A stretch of DNA of 64,000 bases from Pseudooceanicola sediminis (lineage in GTDB: Bacteria; Pseudomonadota; Alphaproteobacteria; Rhodobacterales; Rhodobacteraceae), in assembly GCF_003575965.1 (NCBI RefSeq), contig NZ_QWJJ01000012.1, forward strand, positions 62,001 to 126,000, in the 5' to 3' direction. A model generated the notes under the pieces. It saw nothing but the letters and a program-made list of their open reading frames with translations. It was not told the DNA's origin and did not search any database. Each line of letters opens with the position of its first letter. Position 1 is the first letter of the stretch. The translations under genes and the position numbers were made by a program. This document shows, piece after piece, positions 44,546 to 53,017 of this stretch.

Positions 44546-44871
44546 GTCCTCGTCCTTCCCCTGCTTTCAAAGCTCATGTAAATGCAAAGCTCATGTAAAT
44601 GAACTTAACATTCAGATAGGAGTATTGCATGATGCATTCAAGCATCTGGCACAGTTACTTTAACGAATGGCTTACGTTTTCCGTTTCAAAAAGATCAGAA
44701 AATTTCAGCGCCTCACGTTGGTTTGTTCAACGCCGGGATATCGCGACATGTTCGGCATCGGCAAGAGGATCCACCTACGCACCAGCGCACATGAGTCAGT
44801 TCATTTTTGCCAAAACCTGCAATTGCGCAGAACCCTGACCCATTCCGGATGTCTTGGCGATGCGCGTACTG
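44546..44871. other. rpoH upstream region
   Basis: The 326-base gap is notably AT-rich and contains the 17-bp tandem repeat listed separately. A 69-codon open frame on the plus strand from 44629 has a plausible ribosome-binding site, but its composition is poor and I do not call it. Confidence 0.5.
44568..44601. repeat. Perfect 17-bp tandem repeat upstream of rpoH
   Basis: CAAAGCTCATGTAAATG occurs twice without mismatch at 44568-44584 and 44585-44601, 23 bases from the rpoH start codon. It is in the 5' untranslated or promoter region and could be a regulator site or mRNA control element. Confidence 0.85.
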
Positions 44872-45918
44872 CTAGAGGTCCAGTTCGTTGCCACCGGGCA
44901 GGGCCCGGATCAATGCGACCATGTCGTCGGGCAAAGGGGCAGAAAAGCTAAGCCATTCTTCGGTGGTCGGATGCACGAACCCCAGGGTCGCCGCATGCAG
45001 CGCCTGCCGCCTGAAGCCATCGACGGCCGCAGCGGCAGGTGCGCCAAGTGCGCTGGCAGAGGCGCGGCGGCGACCGCCGCCATAGACCGGATCGCCCACC
45101 AGCCCGTGGCCGGCATGTGCCATGTGAACGCGGATCTGGTGAGTTCGGCCTGTTTCCAGCCGACACTCGATCAGCCCCAGCGACGGAGGCGTCCCGAAGC
45201 TGTGCAGAAGGCGCGCACGGGTGATGGCGTGTCGGCCGCTGTCAAAACTGACCGCCTGCTTTTGCCGATCCGTGCGATGACGCCCAAGCTGTGTCGTGAT
45301 CTTCAAAACGTTGCCCGGTTCGAACGACGTCCCCTTGATGCCGCGCAGGCGGGGATCACCAGCATCGGGCACGCCATAGCACAGGGCAAGATAGGCACGT
45401 TCCGCTGTATGTGCCTCAAATTGGGCGGCCAATGCATGATGCGCCCGATCCGTCTTTGCGACGACCAGAAGACCCGAGGTTTCCTTGTCGATGCGATGGA
45501 CAATGCCTGGGCGCTTCTCGCCGCCGATCCCCGACAGGCTGTCTCCACAATGGGCCAGCAGGGCATTGACCAGCGTGCCCGAAGGCGATCCAGGTGCCGG
45601 GTGCACCACCATGCCAGCGGGCTTGTCCACGACGATCAGCTGGTCATCCTCGTAAATGACGCTGAGCGGAATGACTTCGGCCACCGTCTCTACCTCGGCG
45701 GCCTCGGGAACCTCGATTTCGATCAGATCGCCTTCGGCGACCTTAGCCTTCGGATCGGTCAGCGAAGTGCCGTCGCGGTGCACCTGACCATCCGCGATCA
45801 GCCGGGCCAGGCGCGTGCGCGACAGCGCCGCCTCCTCTGGAACATCGCGGGAAAGCGCCTTATCAAGACGCGCAGGGGGATCAGCGGAGATCCTGACAAC
45901 AAGGCGATGTTCGCTCAT
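44872..45918 (-). CDS. rluD: RluD-type 23S rRNA pseudouridine synthase
   Basis: This 348-residue RluA-family enzyme has an N-terminal S4 domain (about residues 18-65) and a catalytic core with HRIDKETSGLLVVAKT (catalytic Asp). ETGRTHQIRVHMAHAGHGLVGD and PAGMVVHPAPG are also present. It isomerises uridines in helix 69 of 23S rRNA. The ATG at 45918 is preferred to a TTG three codons upstream. It is divergent from the DUF6476 gene. Confidence 0.93.
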   Translation of the reverse strand: MSEHRLVVRISADPPARLDKALSRDVPEEAALSRTRLARLIADGQVHRDGTSLTDPKAKVAEGDLIEIEVPEAAEVETVAEVIPLSVIYEDDQLIVVDKPAGMVVHPAPGSPSGTLVNALLAHCGDSLSGIGGEKRPGIVHRIDKETSGLLVVAKTDRAHHALAAQFEAHTAERAYLALCYGVPDAGDPRLRGIKGTSFEPGNVLKITTQLGRHRTDRQKQAVSFDSGRHAITRARLLHSFGTPPSLGLIECRLETGRTHQIRVHMAHAGHGLVGDPVYGGGRRRASASALGAPAAAAVDGFRRQALHAATLGFVHPTTEEWLSFSAPLPDDMVALIRALPGGNELDL

Positions 45919-45949
45919 GCGGGGCAACTCGGGTTCGGATCAGGAAGTC

Positions 45950-46252
45950 ATGGCAACAAACGACATCGCGGAACCGGCAAACTTGCGGCTGCTGCGGCGG
46001 CTCGTCACCGCCCTGATGGTGGTGATGATTTTGGGCCTTCTAAGCCTGGTCGGTCTGATTGTCATCCGTTTTGCCACGGCACCCCAAATTCAGATCCCCG
46101 ATACGCTGACGTTGCCCGGTGGCACCGTCGTTCAGGCCTTTACGCGCGGCCAAGGCTGGTATGCCGTGGTAACCGAGGATCAGCACATCCTGATTTTTGA
46201 CGCCGCGACCGGAAAGATGCGCCAGGACATCCCCATCGACACCGGCAAATAG
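45950..46252 (+). CDS. DUF6476-family membrane protein
   Basis: This 100-residue protein has one membrane segment (about residues 17-42, LVTALMVVMILGLLSLVGLI) and a short extracytoplasmic domain that ends DAATGKMRQDIPIDTG. I recognise it as the DUF6476 type found next to rluD in Rhodobacterales. The start has AGGAAG just upstream. The function is unknown. Confidence 0.85.
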   Translation: MATNDIAEPANLRLLRRLVTALMVVMILGLLSLVGLIVIRFATAPQIQIPDTLTLPGGTVVQAFTRGQGWYAVVTEDQHILIFDAATGKMRQDIPIDTGK

Positions 46253-46264
46253 AATGGGCGGCAG

Positions 46265-47131
46265 TCAGAGACGGGACAATAGTTCGGTCTTCTTGTCGGT
46301 GAATTCGGCCTCGCTCAGGATGCCGCGATCCCGCAAATCCGCTAATCGTTCGATGCGCGAAAAAATCTGTTCGTCCATGTCATCGGTCCCTTGAGCCGGG
46401 CGGTCAGTTTTGGGAGCGGTGCGTTGTGCGTCGGACCGCCGAGTATCGGCGGGCTGGGCCCTTGCATCCGGGATCATTGAGGACTGACTGACCTCGGTGG
46501 GCACATCGTCGGTTCGCGGCGGCGCGCTGCCCTCTGCGGCTCCGTCATCGAGGTCCAGCATCGGTACAACTTGCAGGTCGGTCACGTTGATCTGGCCGAA
46601 CTGGCTGGTAAATGTCAGCGATTGCCATCCGCTCTGGGCCTGGCCGAAACCATAGATCTGATGGTCGCCGGTATCATATATCATCACCGAACCGCCATGC
46701 GCGATGCCAAGACGCCGCGTCTGCGGGAAATAGGCATAACGCATATCGTTCTGTGACCCTTGTGACGTGGGTGATCCAAGTTCCGCGGGCCAGCCGGTGC
46801 TGCCGTGCTGGGCATTGCAGGACGCGCCGCCCTGCACGGACGAAGGGGTATTCGGCTGGAAAAGGCTGCCGTGCGCCAGCAAAGAGGACAGCTCGGCGCA
46901 AAGCGCATCGACGCGGGCCTTCAGGCCGTTGTTGAACATGTCGCCGATCATCGTCATGCCGCCACGCGACCACTGCCCCATGCCGCCGAATTCGGGATGC
47001 GAAAACTGGGCTTGCGTGCCCTGCCCTGCCGCGACGGATCGCAACATCTGCTCGACCGCATCGTGGCTGAAGCCGTGACGTTGCGCGACCTCGTTCACCA
47101 ATCGTTTGCCGTCTTCGTTCAGATTGCTCAT
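46265..47131 (-). CDS. SHOCT-domain protein
   Basis: This 288-residue protein has an N-terminal conserved region (MSNLNEDGKRLVNEVAQRHG to ALCAELSSLLA), a central beta-rich domain (YFPQTRRLGIAHGGSVMIYD), a low-complexity linker and a C-terminal SHOCT helix-hairpin (IERLADLRDRGILSEAEFTD). SHOCT motifs are usually found at the ends of small membrane-associated or oligomeric proteins. No signal peptide is visible. Its role is unknown. Confidence 0.82.
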   Translation of the reverse strand: MSNLNEDGKRLVNEVAQRHGFSHDAVEQMLRSVAAGQGTQAQFSHPEFGGMGQWSRGGMTMIGDMFNNGLKARVDALCAELSSLLAHGSLFQPNTPSSVQGGASCNAQHGSTGWPAELGSPTSQGSQNDMRYAYFPQTRRLGIAHGGSVMIYDTGDHQIYGFGQAQSGWQSLTFTSQFGQINVTDLQVVPMLDLDDGAAEGSAPPRTDDVPTEVSQSSMIPDARAQPADTRRSDAQRTAPKTDRPAQGTDDMDEQIFSRIERLADLRDRGILSEAEFTDKKTELLSRL

Positions 47132-47275
47132 GTCTTGCCCTCTCGTGGCTGCGGCGCGCGGATCGCAGGGGTTGAGCCTTGCGCGCCGCCCGTCTGCACG
47201 TCAAGGCGATTGCTGCGCAATACCGGCACCCGGGGATCCGACGCGGCACTTGCTGAACGCGCAGCGGCCAAAGCC

Positions 47276-47914
47276 TCAGCGTCGGCTGGCCAATCCATCG
47301 ACGAAGACATCCAGCAACAGGATTGTGCGGGCCTGCCAGCCGTCGTCCTGCTTTGCATAGCAGATCCCAAGGACCGCACGCATCATGTCCTCGCCTGACA
47401 CGTCGTCCCGGATCATGCCGTCGGCCACGCCACGTTGCAGCAGCACCCCCGCCGCCTGAAGCAACCTTGCCGTGGAATTGGAAAACAGCGGCTGAGATGA
47501 CTCGAGTGCGGGCTCCAACGCCGTCAACATGCCGCGCTTGGTGGCCACCATGCGCACAAGGCCGTGCAACCAGCGCCGCATTGCCGTCACCGCGTCCACG
47601 CCCTCGCTGATCGTTTCCGCCAGCGTCACCAGCTCATCGACCTCGCGCTCGTAGACCGCCTGGAACAGCGCCTCACGCGTCGGGAAATGTCGGTAGAGCG
47701 TGCCGATGCCAACCCCTGCCCCCTTTGCAACGGCCTCAAGACTGGCGCCAGACCCGCCCGCGGCAAAGACCTGACGCGCGGTATCCAGCAACCGTTCACG
47801 ATTTCGCACCGAATCCGCCCGGGGTTTGCGGGTCGGCGCCTTGCGGCCCTCGGGCCCAGGCTCAGTTGTGTCCAAGCTGGTTTCTTTTCTTGCCTTTTTC
47901 GCCTGTGCGACCAT
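47276..47914 (-). CDS. TetR-family regulator
   Basis: This 212-residue protein has an N-terminal HTH (NRERLLDTARQVFAAGGSGA, then VGIGTLYRHFPTREALF). The ligand domain follows and is not conserved. The start at 47914 is supported by the TetR-like position of the HTH, 40 residues in. It is divergent from the paoABC operon, and a perfect 17-bp dyad in the gap is the likely operator for both. The inducer is unknown; an aldehyde or aromatic substrate would fit. Confidence 0.9.
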   Translation of the reverse strand: MVAQAKKARKETSLDTTEPGPEGRKAPTRKPRADSVRNRERLLDTARQVFAAGGSGASLEAVAKGAGVGIGTLYRHFPTREALFQAVYEREVDELVTLAETISEGVDAVTAMRRWLHGLVRMVATKRGMLTALEPALESSQPLFSNSTARLLQAAGVLLQRGVADGMIRDDVSGEDMMRAVLGICYAKQDDGWQARTILLLDVFVDGLASRR

Positions 47915-47984
47915 CTGAAACTGTGCTGCGGGACGGCACCGCGATGACGGTGCGATGCCCATGCGACAGCAAACTCCTTGCTAA

Positions 47985-48001
47985 ACGGAGGGACCCTCCG
48001 T
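47985..48001. promoter_or_regulatory. Probable TetR operator
   Basis: ACGGAGGG-A-CCCTCCGT is a perfect 17-bp dyad 71 bases upstream of the tetR start and 109 bases before paoA. Length and symmetry match TetR-family operators. Confidence 0.75.
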
Positions 48002-48109
48002 ATATTACGACCACTGAACGGCCCTTTCGTGGCCTTTTCGACAGCCTACCACGACAGGCACACCCGTGCCCACAGTTTCCAAAACAGCCAAACATTCAAT
48101 GGAGGGACC

Positions 48110-48604
48110 ATGCCCCTTTCCATCAGCCTCATTGTAAACGGTGAGCAAAAGGACATCGCGTTGGAAGATCCGCGCGCCACGCTCCTTGACGTACTGCGCG
48201 ACAGAATCGGCCTGACAGGCACCAAAAAGGGATGTGACCGCGGCCAATGCGGGGCTTGCACCGTGCTGATCGACGGTCGCCGGATCAACAGCTGCCTGTC
48301 CCTGGCCGCCAGCCAGGACGGTGCCGAAATCACCACCATCGAAGGTCTCGCCGCTGGCGACGACCTGCATCCCGTGCAAGCCGCCTTTATCGAAACCGAC
48401 GGTTTCCAGTGCGGATATTGTACGCCCGGCCAGATCATGAGCGCCCTCGGCCTGATCCGCGAAGGTATCGCCGATGATGATCCCGAACGCATCCGCGAAG
48501 CGATGAGCGGCAATATCTGCCGTTGCGCGGCCTACCAGGGCATCACGGAGGCCGTGATAAAAGCCAATGCCCGGATGCGCGACACGCAGGAGAGCCAATC
48601 ATGA
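48110..48604 (+). CDS. paoA: PaoA-type iron-sulfur subunit of molybdenum hydroxylase
   Basis: This 164-residue 2Fe-2S subunit has the plant-type cluster CDRGQCGACTVLIDG with a fourth Cys in INSCLSL, and a C-terminal cluster (FQCGYCTPGQIMSA and GNICRCAAYQGI). It transfers electrons between molybdopterin and FAD. GGAGGGACC is a strong ribosome-binding site. Unlike E. coli PaoA there is no twin-arginine signal here, in the called gene or its upstream extension, so the enzyme is likely cytoplasmic. It overlaps paoB by four bases. Confidence 0.93.
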   Translation: MPLSISLIVNGEQKDIALEDPRATLLDVLRDRIGLTGTKKGCDRGQCGACTVLIDGRRINSCLSLAASQDGAEITTIEGLAAGDDLHPVQAAFIETDGFQCGYCTPGQIMSALGLIREGIADDDPERIREAMSGNICRCAAYQGITEAVIKANARMRDTQESQS

Positions 48605-49668
48605 ACCTGTTCGAGTATCTGCGCCCCGCCTCGCTGGACGAAGCGATCGCGGCGGCCCGTGCGCCAGGCGCAACCTATCTTGCCGGTGGCACCAACCTGC
48701 TGGACCTGATGAAGATCGGCGTACAGACACCGCGCACGATCATCGACATCTCACGCCTGCCCGGGTTGGACCGGATTGAACGGCTGGCGGATGGCGCGAC
48801 CCGCGTCGGGGCCATGGTGCGCAATGCCGACCTGGCAAGGGATGCGGATTTTGCCGCAAACTACCCCGCCGTGGCAGAGGCCCTGCTGTCGGGTGCATCT
48901 GCGCAATTGCGCAACGCTGCCAGCCTTGGCGGAAACCTGATGCAGCAGACGCGCTGTTCCTATTTCCAGGATCCGCACAGCGCCTGCAATCGTCGCGAAC
49001 CGGGATCGGGGTGTGCCGCGCTTGACGGCGAAACCCGCAACCACGCGGTGATCGGATGGTCGGATCAGTGCATCGCAACCCACCCTTCGGATTTTTGCGT
49101 GCCGCTTGCCGCGCTTGGTGCGGTGGTCGAGGTGGCAGGCCCGGGCGGCACCCGAGACCTGCCGATCGCCCAACTGCACATGCTGCCCGACGCCACGTCG
49201 CCCGGCGGCACAACGCTCGCTCCCGGTGAGATGATCACCGGATTGCGCCTGCCCCCCGAAGCAGCCGCCTTTCGCGACAACGCCCGCTATCTCAAGCTGC
49301 GCGAAAGGACCTCGTTCGCCTTCGCGGTTGTCTCGGTGGCTGCGATGCTGCGCATGGAGGGTGACGTGATTGCCGAAGCGCGCCTTGCCCTGGGTGGTGT
49401 CGCGGCGCAGCCGTGGCGCCGCGCCGAGGCCGAAGCCGTGCTGGCCGGTGCCAAACCGGGTGACGACGCGATTGCGGCTGCCGCCGAAGCCCTCATGGCC
49501 GGCGCCCGTCCCTCAGGCGACAACGCCCACAAGATCACCTTGGCCAAGCGCCTGATCCAAAAGGCGCTGCACCTGGCAGCGGCGGGTACGCCCGCGGTGA
49601 TGCCGGCCCTGCCCGCCTCTGTCTTTACCTCCGAACCCGCAGAACGGGGAGAACCTGCCGATGTCTGA
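48601..49668 (+). CDS. paoB: PaoB-type FAD/[4Fe-4S] subunit of molybdenum hydroxylase
   Basis: This 355-residue FAD-binding subunit of the xanthine-dehydrogenase family has FAD sites in TYLAGGTNLLDLMKIG and the LGGNLMQQTRCSYF region. The cysteine-rich insert (RCSYFQDPHSACNRREPG then GSGCAALDG and SDQCIATHPSD) matches the PaoB/YagS type that carries an extra [4Fe-4S] cluster. It overlaps paoA and paoC by a few bases. Confidence 0.9.
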   Translation: MNLFEYLRPASLDEAIAAARAPGATYLAGGTNLLDLMKIGVQTPRTIIDISRLPGLDRIERLADGATRVGAMVRNADLARDADFAANYPAVAEALLSGASAQLRNAASLGGNLMQQTRCSYFQDPHSACNRREPGSGCAALDGETRNHAVIGWSDQCIATHPSDFCVPLAALGAVVEVAGPGGTRDLPIAQLHMLPDATSPGGTTLAPGEMITGLRLPPEAAAFRDNARYLKLRERTSFAFAVVSVAAMLRMEGDVIAEARLALGGVAAQPWRRAEAEAVLAGAKPGDDAIAAAAEALMAGARPSGDNAHKITLAKRLIQKALHLAAAGTPAVMPALPASVFTSEPAERGEPADV

Positions 49669-51916
49669 TACTCTCACCACTCCCGGCGCCCATACCCGCA
49701 TGGGGTCGAATTCGGGCCAGCCGATGACCCGGCGCGACGGCATCGCAAAGGTCACTGGAACCGCCACCTATGCCGCAGACAACCGCCCCGAGGGGCTGTT
49801 GCATGCGGTCTATGCCATGAGCAGCGTGGCACGGGGGCGCGTCACCGCCCTCGACGTGGCGGCAGCCCTGGCGCATCCCGGTGTCGTACATGTCATGACA
49901 CCCGAAAACCGTCCCCCCCTGGCGCAGGATCCCGACGACAAACCCGAGGGGAGCATGGCGCTACGCATAGAAGCTTTGCAAAACAGTTCAGTGCGTTACG
50001 TTGGCCAGCCGATTGCGCTGGTGGTTGCGGAAACGCTGGAGGCCGCAACTGAAGGCGCCCGCCTGCTGGCGCCCGTCTACGCCGTCGAACCCGCGCGGAT
50101 CGGCTTCGATGCCGGAGAGGCTTTCGAACCTGAAAGCACCGGGTTTGGCGGGCAGCCGAACATCGATATCGGCGATATCGCAGCCGGTCGCGCCGCGGGC
50201 ACGCGGCATCTGGATCAGACCTATGAAACGCCCCTGCAATACCACAATGCGATGGAGCCGCATGCGATTGTTGCGCAGTGGCAGGACGATCACCTGACCA
50301 TCGACACACCCAACCAGGCGATTGTCATGGCGCGGGCGGCCTTTGCCGCGTTCTTCGACATCCCGGCCGAGAATGTCCTGCTGCGCAGTCCCTACCTGGG
50401 TGGCGGCTTCGGATCGAAGGCGCTGCCGATCGGACCGCAGATCCTGGCCATACTGGCGGCGCGCGAATTGCAGCGCCCCGTCAAGCTGGCCTTGCGCCGC
50501 GATCAGATGTTCGGCCCGGTGCAACACCGGGGCGCCACGCGCCAGCGGATGCAGCTGGACATGGACGACACGGGGCGGCTGACCCTGCTGGACCACCACA
50601 CGACCGCGACCACCAGCAGCTTTGACACCTTCATCGAAGGCGCCTCGGCAGCGTCGCGCAACACCTATGCCAGCCCGGCCATCGCAACCAGCCACAGCGG
50701 CGTGCGCGTGGACACCGGCACCCCCGGTGCCGTGCGGGCCCCTGGCGAGGCGTCGGGTTCTGCCGCGCTGGAATGTGCAATGGACGAAGCGGCCGAGCTG
50801 ATGGGCCTGGACCCGTTGGATTTCCGCCTGCGCAACTACGCTGAAACCGATCCGCAGACGGGAAAGCCCTTCTCCTCCAAAGCGTTGCGGGAATGCTATG
50901 AGGCCGGTGCCAAGGCGTTCGGATGGCAGAACCGCCCCTTGGCGCCACGCCAGATGCGTGATGACCAGGGCCATCTGGTCGGCTGGGGCATGGGCACGTC
51001 GCTGTTCGGCGCGCACATGAACAAGGCGCAGGCGCGCGCGGTGCTGCGGGCAGACGGGTCTGCAATGATCGCCACCGCGGGCGCTGACATGGGCCAGGGG
51101 GCATGGACCGCGCTGGCGCAGATTGCCGCCGACGGCCTGGGACTGGACATCGACAAGATCGATTTCCGGTCGGGCGAGTCGAGCCTGCCGAATGGCGGGA
51201 TCGCCGGCGGATCGGGCCATACGGCCACGGCGGGCAGCGCGCTGTTCGCGGCGGGCGAGGACGTGATCCGGCAGCTGGCGGATCTGGCGACGGCCGATCC
51301 TGCATCCCCCCTGTTCGGGGCTGGCAATGCCGGTGTCGTCGCCCGGCAGGGCCGCCTGCATCGCGCGGACGACGAAAGCCGCAGCGAAAGCTACAATGAA
51401 ATCATGGCGAAAGCCGGCATTTCCGAGCTGGAGGGCAAAGGCGAAGGCGCGCGCGACCCTGGGCACGCAGAGAGCAGGGCGATGTTTTCGCATGGGGCGG
51501 TGTTTGCCGAGGTGCGGGTCGACCCCGACTTGGGGCAGGTCCGGGTCAGCCGGCTGATCGGGGCCTTTGCCGCTGGACGGATCATCAACCCGCATCTGGC
51601 GCGCAGCCAGCTGCTGGGCGGGATGATCTGGGGTCTTGGCTTTGCCCTGATGGAAGAGGGCATTCACGACAAGCGCACCGGGCGGCCCGTCAACGGCGAC
51701 CTGGCCGGATACCACGTGCCGGTCAACGCCGATGCCCCGATGGTCGAGGCACTGATGATCCACGAAGACGACGCATTCGTGAACCCGCTGGGGGTGAAGG
51801 GTGTCGGGGAACTGGGCATCACAGGCACCGTCGGCGCCATCGCGAATGCCGTCTGGCATGCCACCGGAGTGCGCCCCAGATCGTTCCCGATCCACATGGA
51901 AACATTGATCGGCTAA
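49661..51916 (+). CDS. paoC: PaoC-type molybdopterin-binding subunit
   Basis: This 751-residue large subunit has the YVGQPIALVVAETLEAA region, PYLGGGFGSKAL, AVRAPGEASGSAALECAMDE and GADMGQGAWTALAQIAAD, all typical of the xanthine dehydrogenase large subunit. The catalytic Glu of GVKGVGELGITG is near the C-terminus. It overlaps paoB by eight bases. An intrinsic terminator follows. An XdhC/PaoD-type maturation factor is not present in the window. The substrate is probably an aldehyde. Confidence 0.92.
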   Translation: MSDTLTTPGAHTRMGSNSGQPMTRRDGIAKVTGTATYAADNRPEGLLHAVYAMSSVARGRVTALDVAAALAHPGVVHVMTPENRPPLAQDPDDKPEGSMALRIEALQNSSVRYVGQPIALVVAETLEAATEGARLLAPVYAVEPARIGFDAGEAFEPESTGFGGQPNIDIGDIAAGRAAGTRHLDQTYETPLQYHNAMEPHAIVAQWQDDHLTIDTPNQAIVMARAAFAAFFDIPAENVLLRSPYLGGGFGSKALPIGPQILAILAARELQRPVKLALRRDQMFGPVQHRGATRQRMQLDMDDTGRLTLLDHHTTATTSSFDTFIEGASAASRNTYASPAIATSHSGVRVDTGTPGAVRAPGEASGSAALECAMDEAAELMGLDPLDFRLRNYAETDPQTGKPFSSKALRECYEAGAKAFGWQNRPLAPRQMRDDQGHLVGWGMGTSLFGAHMNKAQARAVLRADGSAMIATAGADMGQGAWTALAQIAADGLGLDIDKIDFRSGESSLPNGGIAGGSGHTATAGSALFAAGEDVIRQLADLATADPASPLFGAGNAGVVARQGRLHRADDESRSESYNEIMAKAGISELEGKGEGARDPGHAESRAMFSHGAVFAEVRVDPDLGQVRVSRLIGAFAAGRIINPHLARSQLLGGMIWGLGFALMEEGIHDKRTGRPVNGDLAGYHVPVNADAPMVEALMIHEDDAFVNPLGVKGVGELGITGTVGAIANAVWHATGVRPRSFPIHMETLIG

Positions 51917-51943
51917 CGCCGGGACCAGCACCCTGAACACTGA

Positions 51944-51972
51944 AACAGCCGCCCCCCGGGCGGCTGTTTTTT
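51944..51972 (+). terminator. Terminator of the paoABC operon
   Basis: A 10-bp stem AACAGCCGCC (51944-51953) / GGCGGCTGTT (51959-51968) is followed by TTTT on the plus strand, with a few further Ts. It lies 27 bases after the paoC stop. Confidence 0.93.
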
Positions 51973-52074
51973 GGGCCGCTTTCTGCCGGGGACGTACCGA
52001 CAGATGGCCCGGCCGCGTGCCCGTAAGACGTTAAGGCAAAGCTTTAACTAAGACACGCAAGCCTCTGAAAAATA

Positions 52075-52476
52075 TCACTTGAAACCAAGGTAGTCGGTAT
52101 CCGAAACCGGCTCAGCCCAGTCGACGCGGCTGCCATCCTGCTCCTCTGCGATGGCAAGGTGGCTCATCGCGCAGGTGTCGCTGGCGCCGTGCCAATGACG
52201 TTCACCGGGGGCGAACCAGACGATGTCGCCGGGACGGATTTCCTCGACCTCGCCGCCGTCGCGCTGCGCCCAGCCGAGACCCGACAGCACGAAGAGGGTC
52301 TGCCCCAGCGGATGCGTGTGCCAGTTCGTGCGCGCACCCGGTTCGAACGTCACCGTCAGGCCGCTGACCCGCGCGGGCGCGGTGCCGCTGAAGGGCGCGT
52401 CCATGCGGACGGTGCCCGTGAAATAATCGCTGGGCGCGGTCTTGGAGGGCTGGGAGCCGCTGCGTGTGATCTCCAT
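52075..52476 (-). CDS. Cupin-domain protein
   Basis: This 133-residue single-cupin protein has the metal motif GARTNWHTHPLGQTLFVLSG and the second cupin element PGDIVWFAPGERHWHGAS. It resembles small cupins annotated as (R)-mandelonitrile lyase-like or carboxymuconolactone-decarboxylase-associated proteins. The catalytic role here is unknown. It is convergent with paoC, and transcription from the right crosses a repeat-rich spacer. Confidence 0.88.
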   Translation of the reverse strand: MEITRSGSQPSKTAPSDYFTGTVRMDAPFSGTAPARVSGLTVTFEPGARTNWHTHPLGQTLFVLSGLGWAQRDGGEVEEIRPGDIVWFAPGERHWHGASDTCAMSHLAIAEEQDGSRVDWAEPVSDTDYLGFK

Positions 52477-53017
52477 GATCTTGTCCTTTCCTGGTACCGC
52501 AAGAGGCGGCGTTCACGTCCCGGATCATAGGGCATCGGGGCGCAGATACGAGGGGGCTTTCGCCGCCGAACCGGCCAGATCGGCACGTCGGTGCCTGCGT
52601 CGGTATTTGGGCGGTATCCGGGCGGTGCGACAGCGCCCGGGCGCAGTAGCGGCCCTGCGCAATGGGCCAGATCGGCACGTCGGTGCCTACGTCGGTATTT
52701 GGGCGGTATCCGGGCGGTGCGGATGCGGTGTGGGTCGTGCGGAGGGGGATGTTCGCTTGAGCGCCCCGCGCCGGGAACCGGGTCGGGCCTGACCGGCGCG
52801 GACAGGTTCGAGTGCGCGCGCGGGGAGGCAGGGAGAGGTCGGGCGCAGCGGGTGACGCCACCTGCACGCCCGGCATCAGGTTATGGGGTTGAGATCATCG
52901 GAGTGAGGCCATGGGATTGGGACCTTTAGAGTTGGACCGTGGGAGTTGGATCGCGGGATTTAGCCCCCCCCGTTTCTGTCCCCGGTTCAGCTCCTCCTCC
53001 CCCTTTCGGGCCTCTTT
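52477..53017. other. Repeat-rich spacer
   Basis: This 541-base region has no supportable gene. It holds a 57-bp direct repeat with phased CGGTAT elements (listed separately) and a pair of 14-bp GAGTTGGA(C/T)CG(T/C)GG units at 52929-52956. Open frames through the repeats are low-complexity artefacts. Confidence 0.7.
52573..52721. repeat. 57-bp direct repeat containing phased CGGTAT
   Basis: Copy 1 is 52573-52629, copy 2 52665-52721, with one mismatch (TGCG/TACG) and a 35-bp unique spacer. Each copy contains CGGTAT twice at 11-bp spacing (52601 and 52612; 52693 and 52704), the reverse complement of the ATACCG array near rlmB. Confidence 0.85.

Noticed and set aside
44629-44838. A 69-codon plus-strand frame upstream of rpoH with a GGAG-like site
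   Set aside because: Composition unlike neighbouring genes, no recognisable pattern, and overlap with the rpoH 5' region; too weak to call.
52202-52876. A minus-strand frame through the 57-bp repeats
   Set aside because: It runs across the cupin gene and the non-coding repeats and gives repetitive low-complexity sequence.
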